64,000 bases of DNA from Amycolatopsis acidiphila. Lineage in GTDB: Bacteria > Actinomycetota > Actinomycetes > Mycobacteriales > Pseudonocardiaceae. Positions 17,425-25,215 of the stretch are shown one piece after another. The translations under genes were made by a program, and so were the position numbers. The stretch covers positions 5,704,001-5,768,000 of the forward strand of contig NZ_CP090063.1 of NCBI RefSeq assembly GCF_021391495.1, given 5' to 3'. Each line of letters starts with the position of its first letter. Within the stretch, counting starts at the first letter, position 1. The notes under the pieces were generated by a model, which worked only from the letters and a program-made list of their open reading frames with translations, had not been told where the DNA came from and made no database searches.

Positions 17425-18018
17425 TCAGCGCCAGGCGAAGACCGGCTGCTCCAGCTGGTCGACCCGGGTGTGCCTGCGGTGCAGGGCGACCTCGCGGAAC
17501 TGGAACAGCACGGCCGCGGTCGGCGCGTGCACGAGGTGCCCGACCAGCGGCAGCTGGATCACCGGCCGGTCGGACTCGGGAATCCGCAGGTAACGCGGCT
17601 CCACGTCCAGCTCGGCGAAGGAGATGCGGTGCAGGCGCGCGACCTCGGCCGGGTTCGGCACGGGCTCCTGCGCGTCGGTGCGCACCACGACGGGCGTGAT
17701 CACGTACCCCGAGCGGGTGGCGTAGTCGTCGAGCAGGCCCGCGCACTGGTCCCGGCCGGCGGCGATGCCCAGCTCTTCGTGCAGCTCCCGCAAGGCAGCG
17801 GCCACCGCGTCCTCGCCGTCGTCGAACCGCCCGCCCGGCAGCGCGAACTGCCCGGGATGCGCCCGCAGCCGTGAGGTACGGCGGGTAAGCCAGACGGCGG
17901 GGCCCTGCTCGTCCTCGAACATGGTGATCGCCACGGCCGCGGCACGCCGCCCGTCGAGCGGGACGGGTACGCGGGGGAACTGCCGCACTGCGGCTTCGGC
18001 GTCGTCGAGTGCGGTCAC
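17425..18018 (-). CDS. Nudix hydrolase of the CoA pyrophosphatase type
   Basis: The Nudix box is complete: GGRFDDGEDA, then RELHEELGI. It is preceded by LRAHPGQFALPGG, the extra motif seen in CoA/acetyl-CoA diphosphatases (UPF0035 type), which split CoA to phosphopantetheine and 3',5'-ADP. I place the start at GTG 18018 (197 residues), because TAGAGT ends seven bases upstream and fits a leaderless transcript. An ATG at 18072 would add 18 residues that look unlike the family and lacks a ribosome site. It is divergent from the MerR gene. Activity on CoA is a family inference. Confidence 0.8.
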   Translation of the reverse strand: MTALDDAEAAVRQFPRVPVPLDGRRAAAVAITMFEDEQGPAVWLTRRTSRLRAHPGQFALPGGRFDDGEDAVAAALRELHEELGIAAGRDQCAGLLDDYATRSGYVITPVVVRTDAQEPVPNPAEVARLHRISFAELDVEPRYLRIPESDRPVIQLPLVGHLVHAPTAAVLFQFREVALHRRHTRVDQLEQPVFAWR

Positions 18019-18083
18019 CTGATCGACTCTAGCCGGGAATTCGCGCTTGAACCTGACGTGACGGGAGGTCATAGCGTGGCGGT

Positions 18084-18836
18084 GTGAGCGGGAGCGAACG
18101 GCGCTGGACGATCGGCGAGCTGGCCCGGGCCAGCGGTGTGACGGTGCGAACGCTGCACCACTACGACGACATCGGCCTGCTCACGGCGAGTGAGCGTACC
18201 GCCGCCGGCCACCGGCGGTACCTCCCGCGGGACCTGCGGCGGCTCTACCGGGTCCGGGCGCTGCGCACGCTCGGCCTGTCGCTGGAGGAGATCGCGGACC
18301 TGCTCGCGGAGTCCCCGGACGACCTGGTCACCCTGCGCGGGCTGCTGGAGACCCAGCTGCGCGCACTCGGGGACCAGGCCGCCCGTATTCACCACCTCAC
18401 CCGGCACATCACTGGACTGCTCAGCAGACTCGACGACTCGTCGGAGCCCGGGCCCGAGCGGTTCCTGGAAACCCTGGAGCTGATGTCGATGTTCGAGACC
18501 TACTTCACCGAGGAACGACGCGAGCAGCTGGCGCGACAGCGGGCCGAGCTCGGCCCGGACCGGATCGAGGAGGCCAAGTCCCGTTGGGCGAAGCTCGTCG
18601 AGGAGCTGCTGCCACACGTCGAAGCGCGGACTCCGGCCGACGACCCGGCCGTCCGCGAGCTCGTACGCCAGTGGGATGCGCTCGCCGCCCCGTTCCACGC
18701 CGACGAAGGGACCAAGGCGGCGGCACAACGGACGTGGCAGAACAATTCCGCCGCGATCGCGGACACCCTGCCGTGGCCCGCCGACCGGATGACCGCGCTC
18801 GTCGCCTACGTGGCACGGGTTCGCGAGCAGGGCTGA
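18084..18836 (+). CDS. MerR-family regulator with TipAS-like C-terminal domain
   Basis: A 250-residue protein. Residues 8-75 are a MerR winged helix (RWTIGELARASGVTVRTLHH, then YDDIGLL), followed by a coiled-coil dimer helix. The C-terminal half (about 130-250), with TYFTEERREQLARQRAELG and SRWAKLVEELLPHVEA, is a TipAS-type antibiotic- or drug-binding domain. Such proteins usually activate a promoter with an over-long spacer when a small hydrophobic ligand binds. There is no ribosome site, but TAGCGT ends six bases before GTG 18084, giving a likely leaderless mRNA with TTGAAC 19 bases further up. The target is unknown. Confidence 0.88.
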   Translation: MSGSERRWTIGELARASGVTVRTLHHYDDIGLLTASERTAAGHRRYLPRDLRRLYRVRALRTLGLSLEEIADLLAESPDDLVTLRGLLETQLRALGDQAARIHHLTRHITGLLSRLDDSSEPGPERFLETLELMSMFETYFTEERREQLARQRAELGPDRIEEAKSRWAKLVEELLPHVEARTPADDPAVRELVRQWDALAAPFHADEGTKAAAQRTWQNNSAAIADTLPWPADRMTALVAYVARVREQG

Positions 18837-18845
18837 GGGGCGTCC

Positions 18846-20061
18846 TCAGCCCACGAACTCCATCGCCGGATACGCCGGGGACGGCCCGTCCAGCAGACGG
18901 CCCGTCCCGCCCGCGCAGCCACCGGTCGAAGAACGCCGACAGGTACGCCTCCTCGGTGCGGACGGCGACGGCGGGGTCGATGGTGCCGATGTCCTGGGCC
19001 CGCACCTCCGGTGCCAGGTTCAGCTGCGGCACCAGGGCTTCCGCGTCGGTGAACGAGGCGTGCTCGGAACCACGCAGCTTCAGCTGGCGGGCCCAGCCCG
19101 GCGTGTTCGCGAGGAAGGCGTCCCAGCCGGGACCGTTGTCGGTGGTGCCGTCCTTGCCCAGCAACAGCAACGGCCGGTTGAGCCCACTCTCGGCCACAGG
19201 CATCAGGCTGCCGTCGAGCCGGCTGAGGGTGCCGTCGAGATCGGCGCCCGCGGTGATCCTCGGGTCGGCCGCCATGGCCGCGGCGGCGGTCGTCCCGCCT
19301 GCCGAATGTCCGAACATGCCGACGCCGGCCAGGTTCAGCGTGCCGGCGAGGCCCGGCGGAACCTCTGTGCCGTCCGCGTCGGGGTCGCCGCCCGCGTCCA
19401 GCAACGCGAGCTGGTCCAGCACGAAACTCGTGTCCGCGACGCGCACGGCGACAGCCTTCCTGGTAAAGGCATTGGGGTCGCCCGGCGGGACCATCGTGGC
19501 GAGCGAGCCGTCGGGGAACTGGACCTCCGGCGACTCGTAGGTGTTGTCCACCGTGACCACCACGTAGCCGCGGCCGGCCAGGTCCTCGACCAGGGTCGTG
19601 TCCCAGGTGCGTGGTTCGCCGAGCCCCGGCGAGTAGATCACTACCGGCTTGCGACCACCGGCCGCCGCGGGGCGCTGTGTCGCGTGCGTGTCGACGGCGG
19701 TCCAGTCGACCTGCCCAGCCGGCACGCCGAGGCCGAGGTACTGGTTGGCGGTCACCGCGTCGAAATGCGCGGCGGCCTCCGGCAGCATGTACGGCGCGGG
19801 CGGGTGCCCGCCCGTCCGCGTCGCCGGGTAGAACACGCAGGTCATCAGCTCGCGGTAGGGCTTGTCCGGCCGCCAGGGATCGGGCCGGGAACGGTCGATC
19901 AGGTGCAGGGCCACCACGCCGACCGGATGCGGACCGCCGGGCCGGGGCAGCGCGACCGCGCTCGTGGCCGCTCCGGCCGGTGGTGCGGCTGCCACGGTGA
20001 GCGCGAGCGCCGCACACAGCGCGATGATCCGGCGGCCGTGCCGGGAGTGTGTGATTCCCAT
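18846..20061 (-). pseudogene. Secreted alpha/beta hydrolase (PAF acetylhydrolase/lipase-like), frameshifted near its 3' end
   Basis: A signal peptide (RHGRRIIALCAALALTVAAA) is followed by a complete alpha/beta hydrolase: oxyanion region VVIYSPGLGEPRTWD, nucleophile loop GMFGHSAGGTTAAAA, and the His in SEHASFTD. Near 18890-18898 the reading frame breaks in a GGG run. The original frame then continues without family resemblance, antisense to the MerR gene, while the next frame supplies the natural ending DGRLLDGPSPAYPAMEFVG and a TGA at 18846-18848. One extra G explains everything. Catalytic residues lie before the break, so it could be a recent mutation or a sequencing error. ATG 20061 is taken as start; 20073 is possible. 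Confidence 0.7.
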
Positions 20062-20109
20062 ACACCCCACCATGACGAACCGAGACCGCCGCGACCATCC
20101 GGAAATCCC

Positions 20110-21801
20110 CTAAGGAATGTCCGAAAAGGCCGTCAGGAACCGGTCCCGGAACGCGCTCATCGGCCAGACGGGAGCCTGCGGGTTCGGCCGCAGCCCCTCC
20201 TGCCAGCCCCAGCCCGAAATCCGGTCCAGCACCGCCGGGTCCCGCGCGACGATCGTGATCGGCACGTCGCGACTAGCGCCTTCGCTGCCGGTCACCGCCG
20301 TGTTCGGCTGGTGGTCGCCGAGGAACACCAGCACCGTGTTGTCGTTGCCGTAATGCTGCACGTAGGAGATCAGCGTGTTCAGCGAGTACTGGATGGAATC
20401 CCCGTACGCGGCCCGGACCTTCGCCGGATCGGACCACACGTCGGTCAGCTGCTTGCCCTGCGCGGGCATCGGATCGTAGACCGATCCGTCGCCGACCTGG
20501 TCCCAGCCGACCATGCGCGGCAACGGCGCCCACGGCCAGTGACTCGACACCAGGTCGATCTCGGCCATCACCGGCGGATGCCCCGGCTTCGCGAGCTCGG
20601 CCTGCTGGAACGCCTTCATCGTGTACTGGTCGGGCATCGTGGCGTAGGAGAAGTTCGGCCCGCGGTAGCCGACGTTCCGGTCGTCGTACACCTGCTGGTA
20701 GCCGTAGAACTTGCCCTCCGGCCAGTCTCGCGTGTTGGCCGGGTCGTCGGCGGCCGTCCGCCAGCCCGCGTTGCCGAAGGCCTTCGCCAACGTCAACCGG
20801 TCGCCGCTGACGAGGTCGTTGTAGCGCTGCTGGTTGTTGACCCAGGTGCCCGACTCCAACGTCGAGTGCGCGAACCAGCTGCCGCCACCCGTGGTCGAGG
20901 AGGTGAGGAACGCGCTGCGCGAGTCGAAACCGGCCGCGCGCAAGGCTTGCGTGCCCGAGTCGAGCACGGCGTCCACTCCGGGCGCGATGTCCGAATCCTG
21001 CACCGCGACCCGCCCGTAGCTCTCGACGAAGGTCAGCAGCACGTCCTTGCCACGCAACGCCGTCAGCAACTGCTGCGGAGGAATACCGCTGAACGCGTCG
21101 GTGGACACCTCCTGCGCGAAGGCCTGCCGGTCCCTCAGATCCGCGGTCACCTGACGCATTTCGTGATACGCCAGGGACGCCGCGGTGCGCGCGGCGATCG
21201 GCTGCCCCTGCCCGGCCTGCAGGCCGAACACCGCGCAGACGATCCACACCAGACCGAGCACCGCGATGGTGCGGGCCGTCGTGGTGCGCCGCCCGGCGAC
21301 CACGCGGGTCAGCCGCACCGCCGCGAACGCCATCCCGGCCACGAGCGCGAGAATGAGCAGGCACACGCCGATCACGGCGGCGATCGCACCGGCCTTGCCC
21401 GCCGTGTCCTCGACCAGGCCCACGGCCGACGGGAGGAAGCTCCAGTCGAAGACCAGGTTGAACGGCCGGTCGAAGGCCACGAAGAAGCCGATGTCGGCCA
21501 GCTTCACGATCAGGACGACGCCGAGCCCCGCGCCGAGGACGGCCGCGACGATCCTCCTCGGCCGCGCCGGCAGGAGGAGCGCCAGCCCGGCAACGACCAG
21601 GGCCTCCACCGGGATCCGCAGGAAGGCCCACACCGTGAACCCGCTCAGCTGGTCGGGCACGAGCAGGGCGAACAGCACCAGCAGGCAGGCCAGGACGGTC
21701 AGTACCCGCGCCGCGATCCGTCTGCCGCGCGGCTTCTCGTTCGCGGGCTCGTCCGCCGCGACGGGCTCGTCGGGCGGGCGGATACGCGTCAGCAACGACA
21801 C
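20110..21801 (-). CDS. Membrane-anchored sulfatase/alkaline phosphatase-superfamily protein
   Basis: A 563-residue protein with four or five N-terminal hydrophobic segments (about residues 30-175), then a large extracellular domain. That domain has VLLTFVESYGR as the metal/nucleophile loop, LTSSTTGGGSWFAHSTLESG, EIDLVSSHWPW and VLVFLGDHQP, in the same order as lipoteichoic-acid-synthase-like and related phosphotransferase or sulfatase enzymes. The usual catalytic Thr/Ser would be the Ser of VESYG. A role in cell-surface polymer modification is plausible; the substrate is unknown. It starts at GTG 21801 with AAGGA at proper spacing. The palindrome GTGAAAGCGCTTTCAC lies 84 bases upstream. Confidence 0.78.
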   Translation of the reverse strand: MSLLTRIRPPDEPVAADEPANEKPRGRRIAARVLTVLACLLVLFALLVPDQLSGFTVWAFLRIPVEALVVAGLALLLPARPRRIVAAVLGAGLGVVLIVKLADIGFFVAFDRPFNLVFDWSFLPSAVGLVEDTAGKAGAIAAVIGVCLLILALVAGMAFAAVRLTRVVAGRRTTTARTIAVLGLVWIVCAVFGLQAGQGQPIAARTAASLAYHEMRQVTADLRDRQAFAQEVSTDAFSGIPPQQLLTALRGKDVLLTFVESYGRVAVQDSDIAPGVDAVLDSGTQALRAAGFDSRSAFLTSSTTGGGSWFAHSTLESGTWVNNQQRYNDLVSGDRLTLAKAFGNAGWRTAADDPANTRDWPEGKFYGYQQVYDDRNVGYRGPNFSYATMPDQYTMKAFQQAELAKPGHPPVMAEIDLVSSHWPWAPLPRMVGWDQVGDGSVYDPMPAQGKQLTDVWSDPAKVRAAYGDSIQYSLNTLISYVQHYGNDNTVLVFLGDHQPNTAVTGSEGASRDVPITIVARDPAVLDRISGWGWQEGLRPNPQAPVWPMSAFRDRFLTAFSDIP

Positions 21802-21884
21802 CGGGAGGTCCTTCCGAACGGGAAGTGGTCACCTCCTACACGAAAGCGGGCGCGCAGCGGTTCACCGCGCCCCGGAGCGCGCTT

Positions 21885-21900
21885 GTGAAAGCGCTTTCAC
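21885..21900. promoter_or_regulatory. LacI-type operator GTGAAAGCGCTTTCAC
   Basis: A perfect 16-bp palindrome with the central CG and outer TGAAA/TTTCA arms typical of LacI/GalR-family sites. It lies 84 bases upstream of the membrane sulfatase gene, in an AT-richer intergenic stretch, and 177 bases before the small membrane gene at 22078. No LacI-family gene is in the window, so the regulator must be encoded elsewhere. Confidence 0.65.
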
Positions 21901-22077
21901 CTGCTGTTCGAACTTACGAACGATAATGGCGAAGAAACCATCGGCCAAAAGTGCGATTTCCCTTCTGCGCCTTTTTCGCCCTGCGACGGGGAATGACCGG
22001 TTCTAACGTCCGGTTCATGAGCGAAAAACCTCCCTCACCGCGAACCGGGTGCCGGCCACGATTGGATCTGCTGGTCG

Positions 22078-22287
22078 GTGAGCTTGCCACCGGTGTCGGC
22101 CCTCAAGGCCGGGCGCAACTGGGCACGGATCGTCCCGGCGATCCTGACCGTGCTGCAGGTGATCTCGCTCGTCGCCGGCCGCGGCGGCAGCCTCATCAGC
22201 TACCTGAGCGCCACGGCCGCCGTGCTCGCCCTCGTGCCGGCCTTCCTGCCCGCTTCCAACGGCTACATCGCCGCGCACCGGCGCTGA
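22078..22287 (+). CDS. Small two-helix membrane protein, possibly the remnant of a larger one
   Basis: A 69-residue product with LKAGRNWARIVPAILTVLQV and a second hydrophobic segment (ISYLSATAAVLALVPAFL), ending SNGYIAAHRR. In actinomycetes this pattern (KAGRNWARIVLT...) usually forms the C-terminal half of a four-helix membrane protein, so the gene may have lost its 5' half. In-frame codons upstream run only to a TGA at 22018 and do not look like membrane protein. There is no clear ribosome site before GTG 22078. A strong terminator follows. Confidence 0.4.
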   Translation: MSLPPVSALKAGRNWARIVPAILTVLQVISLVAGRGGSLISYLSATAAVLALVPAFLPASNGYIAAHRR

Positions 22288-22293
22288 CCGGCG

Positions 22294-22322
22294 GTGGCCG
22301 CGCGGAGACCCCGCGCGGCCAC
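22294..22322. terminator. Bidirectional hairpin
   Basis: GTGGCCGCGCGG (22294-22305) and CCGCGCGGCCAC (22311-22322) form a perfect 12-bp stem with a 5-base loop. It separates the small membrane gene from the convergent peptidase remnant. Confidence 0.8.
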
Positions 22323-22328
22323 GTCCGG

Positions 22329-22757
22329 TCAGGAGTTGGTGCGGGAGATGGTCTCCTGCAGCCGTTGCCGCAGGTCGCTCAGGAGCCGCGAGACCGGACC
22401 CGCCGTCTGCGTGCTGGCGCGGGCCGGGCCGGTCACCGGATACACGTTGTCCTCGCCGGGCAGCGGAAGCTGGGGCAGACCTCGTTACCGGGCCTGGAGT
22501 TGTTCAGCAGGAACACGTTGACCATCCCGTCCACACAGGGATTGCCGGTCAGCGCGTACTGGCCGTGGAACGCCGCATTGTCGACCGACACCAGCGAGGC
22601 GCCGGGCGCGTTCCGCACAGCCGCGCTGGCCTGGTCGTAGCCGGTCTGCGGGTCGAACTCCCCTTGCACCACCAGGACGTCGTCCGCGACCTGATGGGGC
22701 AGCTGCGGCAGGGCATGTTGCGGCTGCTCGTGCCAGTAGCCGCACACCTCCGAAAGC
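22329..22757 (-). pseudogene. 3' remnant of a secreted tripeptidyl-aminopeptidase-type hydrolase
   Basis: Only the TAP-like C-terminal domain remains. It runs from VCGYWHEQPQ through VLVVQGEFDPQTGYDQA, SVDNAAFHGQYALTGNPCVD and GMVNVFLLNNSRPGNEVCPS. This is the end of secreted alpha/beta hydrolases of the SlpD/TAP family, including the catalytic Asp (GEFDP) and His (FHGQY) but not the nucleophile Ser. After EVCPSF the frame shifts; the next frame gives the natural ending PLPGEDNVYPVTGPARA ... SRTNS and a TGA at 22329-22331. The missing 5' part ends abruptly where the serine-protease remnant begins. It is non-functional. Confidence 0.75.
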
Positions 22758-22761
22758 CCGT

Positions 22762-23364
22762 ATGGGTGACGTGCTGCAGCGAGGCAACTTCGCGGTTCTG
22801 GCGGGCGACAAGTGCTCACCCCGCCTGGGCGGAGTGGTGGACCAGACGTCCATGTTGTGCGCGGAAGGCACCACACCCGGTACGACCGTGTGCCCCGGCG
22901 ACTCCGGCGGCCCGCTCATGGCCGATCTACCGGGACGGCCTGTACAGGTGGGCATCACGAGTTTCGCCGGGGAGGTCGAGGGCCTGACGTGCGGTCAACC
23001 GTCGCCGGCGGGGTTCACCGATGTCGGCCGGGTGCGCGAGTGGGCTCTGTCGCCCGGGCTCGCACTGGCACCTGTTCCGGAGGGAGTGCCGGTCATCAAG
23101 GGCGAGGCAAAGGCCGACGGGACGCTGTTGTGCGAGCAACCGGACTGGCGCGGACGGCCCACCGCGGTGACGACTGAGTGGTACCGGCAGAACACCGACA
23201 GCACCGGGTTCGTGTTCTTCACGCCGATTCCGGGAGCCACCACGGACAGGATGACCGTTCCGGCGGATGTCGCGGGGACGAGCGTCGACTGCCTTGTCAC
23301 CGCTTACTCCGGGGGCGGGAAGGTCACCGTCCTGGCGGACGCGATACCCATTCCGGCCCAGTGA
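22762..23364 (+). pseudogene. 3' half of a secreted trypsin-like serine protease
   Basis: The remaining 200 residues start within a chymotrypsin-fold domain (GDVLQRGNFAVLAGDKC), contain the catalytic-Ser motif CPGDSGGPL and the pocket strand VGITSFAGEVEG, and end in an Ig-like tail (CEQPDWRGRPTAVTTEWY ... VDCLVTAYSGGG). The half with the catalytic His and Asp and the signal peptide is absent, so no active protease can be made. The frame is otherwise intact to the TGA at 23362. ATG 22762 is just the first Met after the breakpoint. It points away from the peptidase remnant at 22329-22757. Confidence 0.75.
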
Positions 23365-23378
23365 ACCAAGGAGGGTCA

Positions 23379-23606
23379 GTGACTCATTCGATGCCGCAGA
23401 TCGTGGTAGCCATCCTGCTCGTCGCAGTGGTTGCGGCGTTCGTGCTTCTCGTGGTGGGGGCGGTGGTGAGCGTCTTGCGGTCACGCCTGACGCCAGGGAT
23501 GAAGCTGGTGTGGGTGGTCTTCGTCTTCATCGCGCCGTTCATCGGCAGCCTGCTGTGGTTTCTCATCGGCCGGAAGCAGACGGTCGCCGCGCAACGAGAT
23601 ACGTGA
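23379..23606 (+). CDS. Small PLDc_N-type membrane protein
   Basis: The 75-residue protein has two transmembrane helices: IVVAILLVAVVAAFVLLVVG and, after RLTPGMK, LVWVVFVFIAPFIGSLLWFL, ending IGRKQ. This is the small stand-alone phospholipase D N-terminal-like (PLDc_N) membrane family, of unknown function and often near stress genes. AAGGAGGG lies immediately upstream of GTG 23379 (spacing about four), which decides the start over the Met 12 bases downstream. A strong hairpin follows. Confidence 0.8.
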   Translation: MTHSMPQIVVAILLVAVVAAFVLLVVGAVVSVLRSRLTPGMKLVWVVFVFIAPFIGSLLWFLIGRKQTVAAQRDT

Positions 23607-23613
23607 ACACGGC

Positions 23614-23646
23614 GGTGCCGGCTCCCCGAAGTGGGGAGCCGGCACC
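23614..23646. terminator. Bidirectional hairpin between two tiny convergent genes
   Basis: GGTGCCGGCTCCCC (23614-23627) and GGGGAGCCGGCACC (23633-23646) form a perfect 14-bp stem with loop GAAGT, eight bases after the stop of the + strand gene and 14 bases from the stop of the - strand gene. There is no T-run. Confidence 0.85.
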
Positions 23647-23659
23647 AGCACAGTCCGAT

Positions 23660-23815
23660 TTAGAACCAGTGCGCTCGGCCACCGACCTTGCGACCCGTGC
23701 CGCCGAGAATCGCCAGCACCGCTCCCACCACCAGAAGCACGATTCCGATGGTCCAAAGGATGGAAATGCCGGTCAACAGACCGACGATGAGAAGGATGAC
23801 GCCTAGCACGATCAT
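23660..23815 (-). CDS. DUF6131-type 51-residue membrane protein
   Basis: From ATG 23815 the minus strand encodes MIVLGVILLIVGLLTGISIL, then WTIGIVLLVVGAVLAIL and GGTGRKVGGRAHWF, stop at 23660. Two short hydrophobic segments joined by a turn, with the basic, aromatic C-terminus GGRxHWF, match the tiny actinobacterial DUF6131 family. Its function is unknown. AAAGAG upstream is a weak ribosome site. It is convergent with another small membrane gene through the hairpin at 23614-23646. Confidence 0.75.
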   Translation of the reverse strand: MIVLGVILLIVGLLTGISILWTIGIVLLVVGAVLAILGGTGRKVGGRAHWF

Positions 23816-24460
23816 GGGACACTCTTTCTGCAGGGAGGCGCCGCCCTTGCTTTCCGGCTCCGGCCGGCGCCCGTCCTATTATCGATGGGGACCGCACAGC
23901 TATACCCGCGTTGATGTTGCGCCAAACCTCGAAAATCCCGCACTGGCAACGATTGCTCGGTGGGACGAACCGGTTGCTCCAGGTAGCCTAACGCGATCAC
24001 CGGAACGTCCCCACCCACGCGGGCGAACAGACCGATCGACGGCGGACACTGGGCCGAGCGCTCGGATTTGCCGCCGAAAATCACGTCGAGCTACATCGTC
24101 CGTTCGTTTTGGGCCGGCCGACTTGAGTTCATCGAGTCATGAGGCGAACACGAGCGGTTGCGTGAACGCCGTTCAGCACGGCCGACGATTTCCACCTTTC
24201 CGATCGGGAAAACGGCTACCCGACAGTATTCCGCTTTCGTTACCACTCCCCAACCAGTCCGTCGGCATGTCGACAAGCAGTCACCTCGACGGCAGTCAGT
24301 CCATCCTGGACCCGGCCAAACGATCACGACCTCGAAAATCCAGCAACCCTGATCCATTGTGGATAATCAAGATCAAGAAGGACGGCACGCGAAAACGGGC
24401 TGACGCGGCTACCCACGCGGCCGTCACCTGGCAAGCCAACTCCGGCCTACTATGACGTAC
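23816..24460. other. 645-base region without a firm gene, lower in GC
   Basis: Base composition drops here relative to both sides. One possible short reading frame is 24267-24455 (+; MSTSSHLDGSQSILDPAKRS..., 62 residues, Lys/Arg-rich), but it has no ribosome site and no family I recognise. Close to 24448 the promoter of the next gene begins. Otherwise I see nothing I can support. Confidence 0.4.
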
Positions 24461-24604
24461 ATGGACGAGTTCGATTCGGGCGGTGATCCGGTCTGCTGGC
24501 TGTCGCGGGTATGCCCGGAGTGCGGGCTGCTCGCCGAGCAGGAGCAGGCCAAGACCTGTGCACGCTGCGGCGCCCCACTGCCGAAAGCGGACGACGAGCG
24601 GTGA
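24461..24604 (+). CDS. Small zinc-ribbon protein
   Basis: The 47-residue product has two CxxC pairs, CPECG and CARCG, separated by 12 residues, in LSRVCPECGLLAEQEQ ... KTCARCGAPLP. This is a minimal zinc ribbon that could bind nucleic acid or a protein partner. I start at ATG 24461 because TACTAT ends seven bases upstream, the spacing of a leaderless transcript; ATG 24452 is in frame but lies in that hexamer. The stop codon overlaps the start of the next gene (GTGA), implying translational coupling. No specific family is assigned. Confidence 0.65.
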   Translation: MDEFDSGGDPVCWLSRVCPECGLLAEQEQAKTCARCGAPLPKADDER

Positions 24605-25017
24605 CAGCCCTCCTCTCCGCCGCGGCCTTCACGTGGTTCGGGATGGTGCTGGCGATCTCCTTCGTCGAGGCGCCGCTGAAGTTCCGGGCCCCGGGCGTCA
24701 CAATCCCGATCGGCCTCGGAATCGGACGGATCGTCTTTCGCGCGCTCAACGGACTCGAACTGCTGCTCGCGATCGTCGTGGTCGTGGCCGTGCTGGGCAA
24801 CAGCCCGTCAACGCTGGTGCTGGTCAGCGCGCTCGTGCCGGTCGGCGTGTTGGTGGTGCAGCTCGCCGCCGTGCGCCCCGCGCTGAACCGGCGGTCGGAC
24901 CGGGTTCTCGCTGGGGAGGACGCGCCGCGCTCTCGTGCGCACCTGGGATACGTGGCGCTCGAAGTGGTCAAGGTCGCCGCGCTGCTTTGGCTTGGAGTGG
25001 GCGCGTCGATCGCCTGA
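24601..25017 (+). CDS. Four-helix membrane protein of unknown function
   Basis: A 138-residue protein with four predicted transmembrane helices (about residues 3-22, 43-68, 72-94 and 111-134), with FVEAPLKFRAPGVTIPIGLG between helices 1 and 2. That loop resembles a family of small actinobacterial membrane proteins without known role. GTG 24601 overlaps the stop codon of the zinc-ribbon gene by four bases, so the two are co-translated. The 198 bases that follow hold no gene, only the leuB promoter. Confidence 0.7.
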   Translation: MTALLSAAAFTWFGMVLAISFVEAPLKFRAPGVTIPIGLGIGRIVFRALNGLELLLAIVVVVAVLGNSPSTLVLVSALVPVGVLVVQLAAVRPALNRRSDRVLAGEDAPRSRAHLGYVALEVVKVAALLWLGVGASIA

Positions 25018-25215
25018 GCCGGGCGAGAGCCCGACCGAGGTGTCGATCCGGACGTGCGACGCGCTTGCGTTGTCCGCGAACAAATCCGACGAGTCCGAGG
25101 ACCCCCGGATCGTTGTGATCCACTCGAAACAGGTGACAGACGGCGACCACGGCGTCGCGACCGGATACTGGGACCCTGGTTTCGCATCCTGGGAAGCGGA
25201 ATTTAGGGTGGCGAC

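Noticed and set aside
18505-18845. Extension of the lipase-like frame antisense to the MerR gene
   Set aside because: The natural family ending is in the neighbouring frame at 18846; the extension is an artefact of the frameshift.
24267-24455. Possible 62-codon gene in the low-GC stretch
   Set aside because: No ribosome site, no leaderless hexamer and no recognisable family; mentioned only within the intergenic entry.
25018-25215. Small gene between the membrane protein and leuB
   Set aside because: Open frames here have no start signal, and the region ends in the leuB promoter; no family resemblance.
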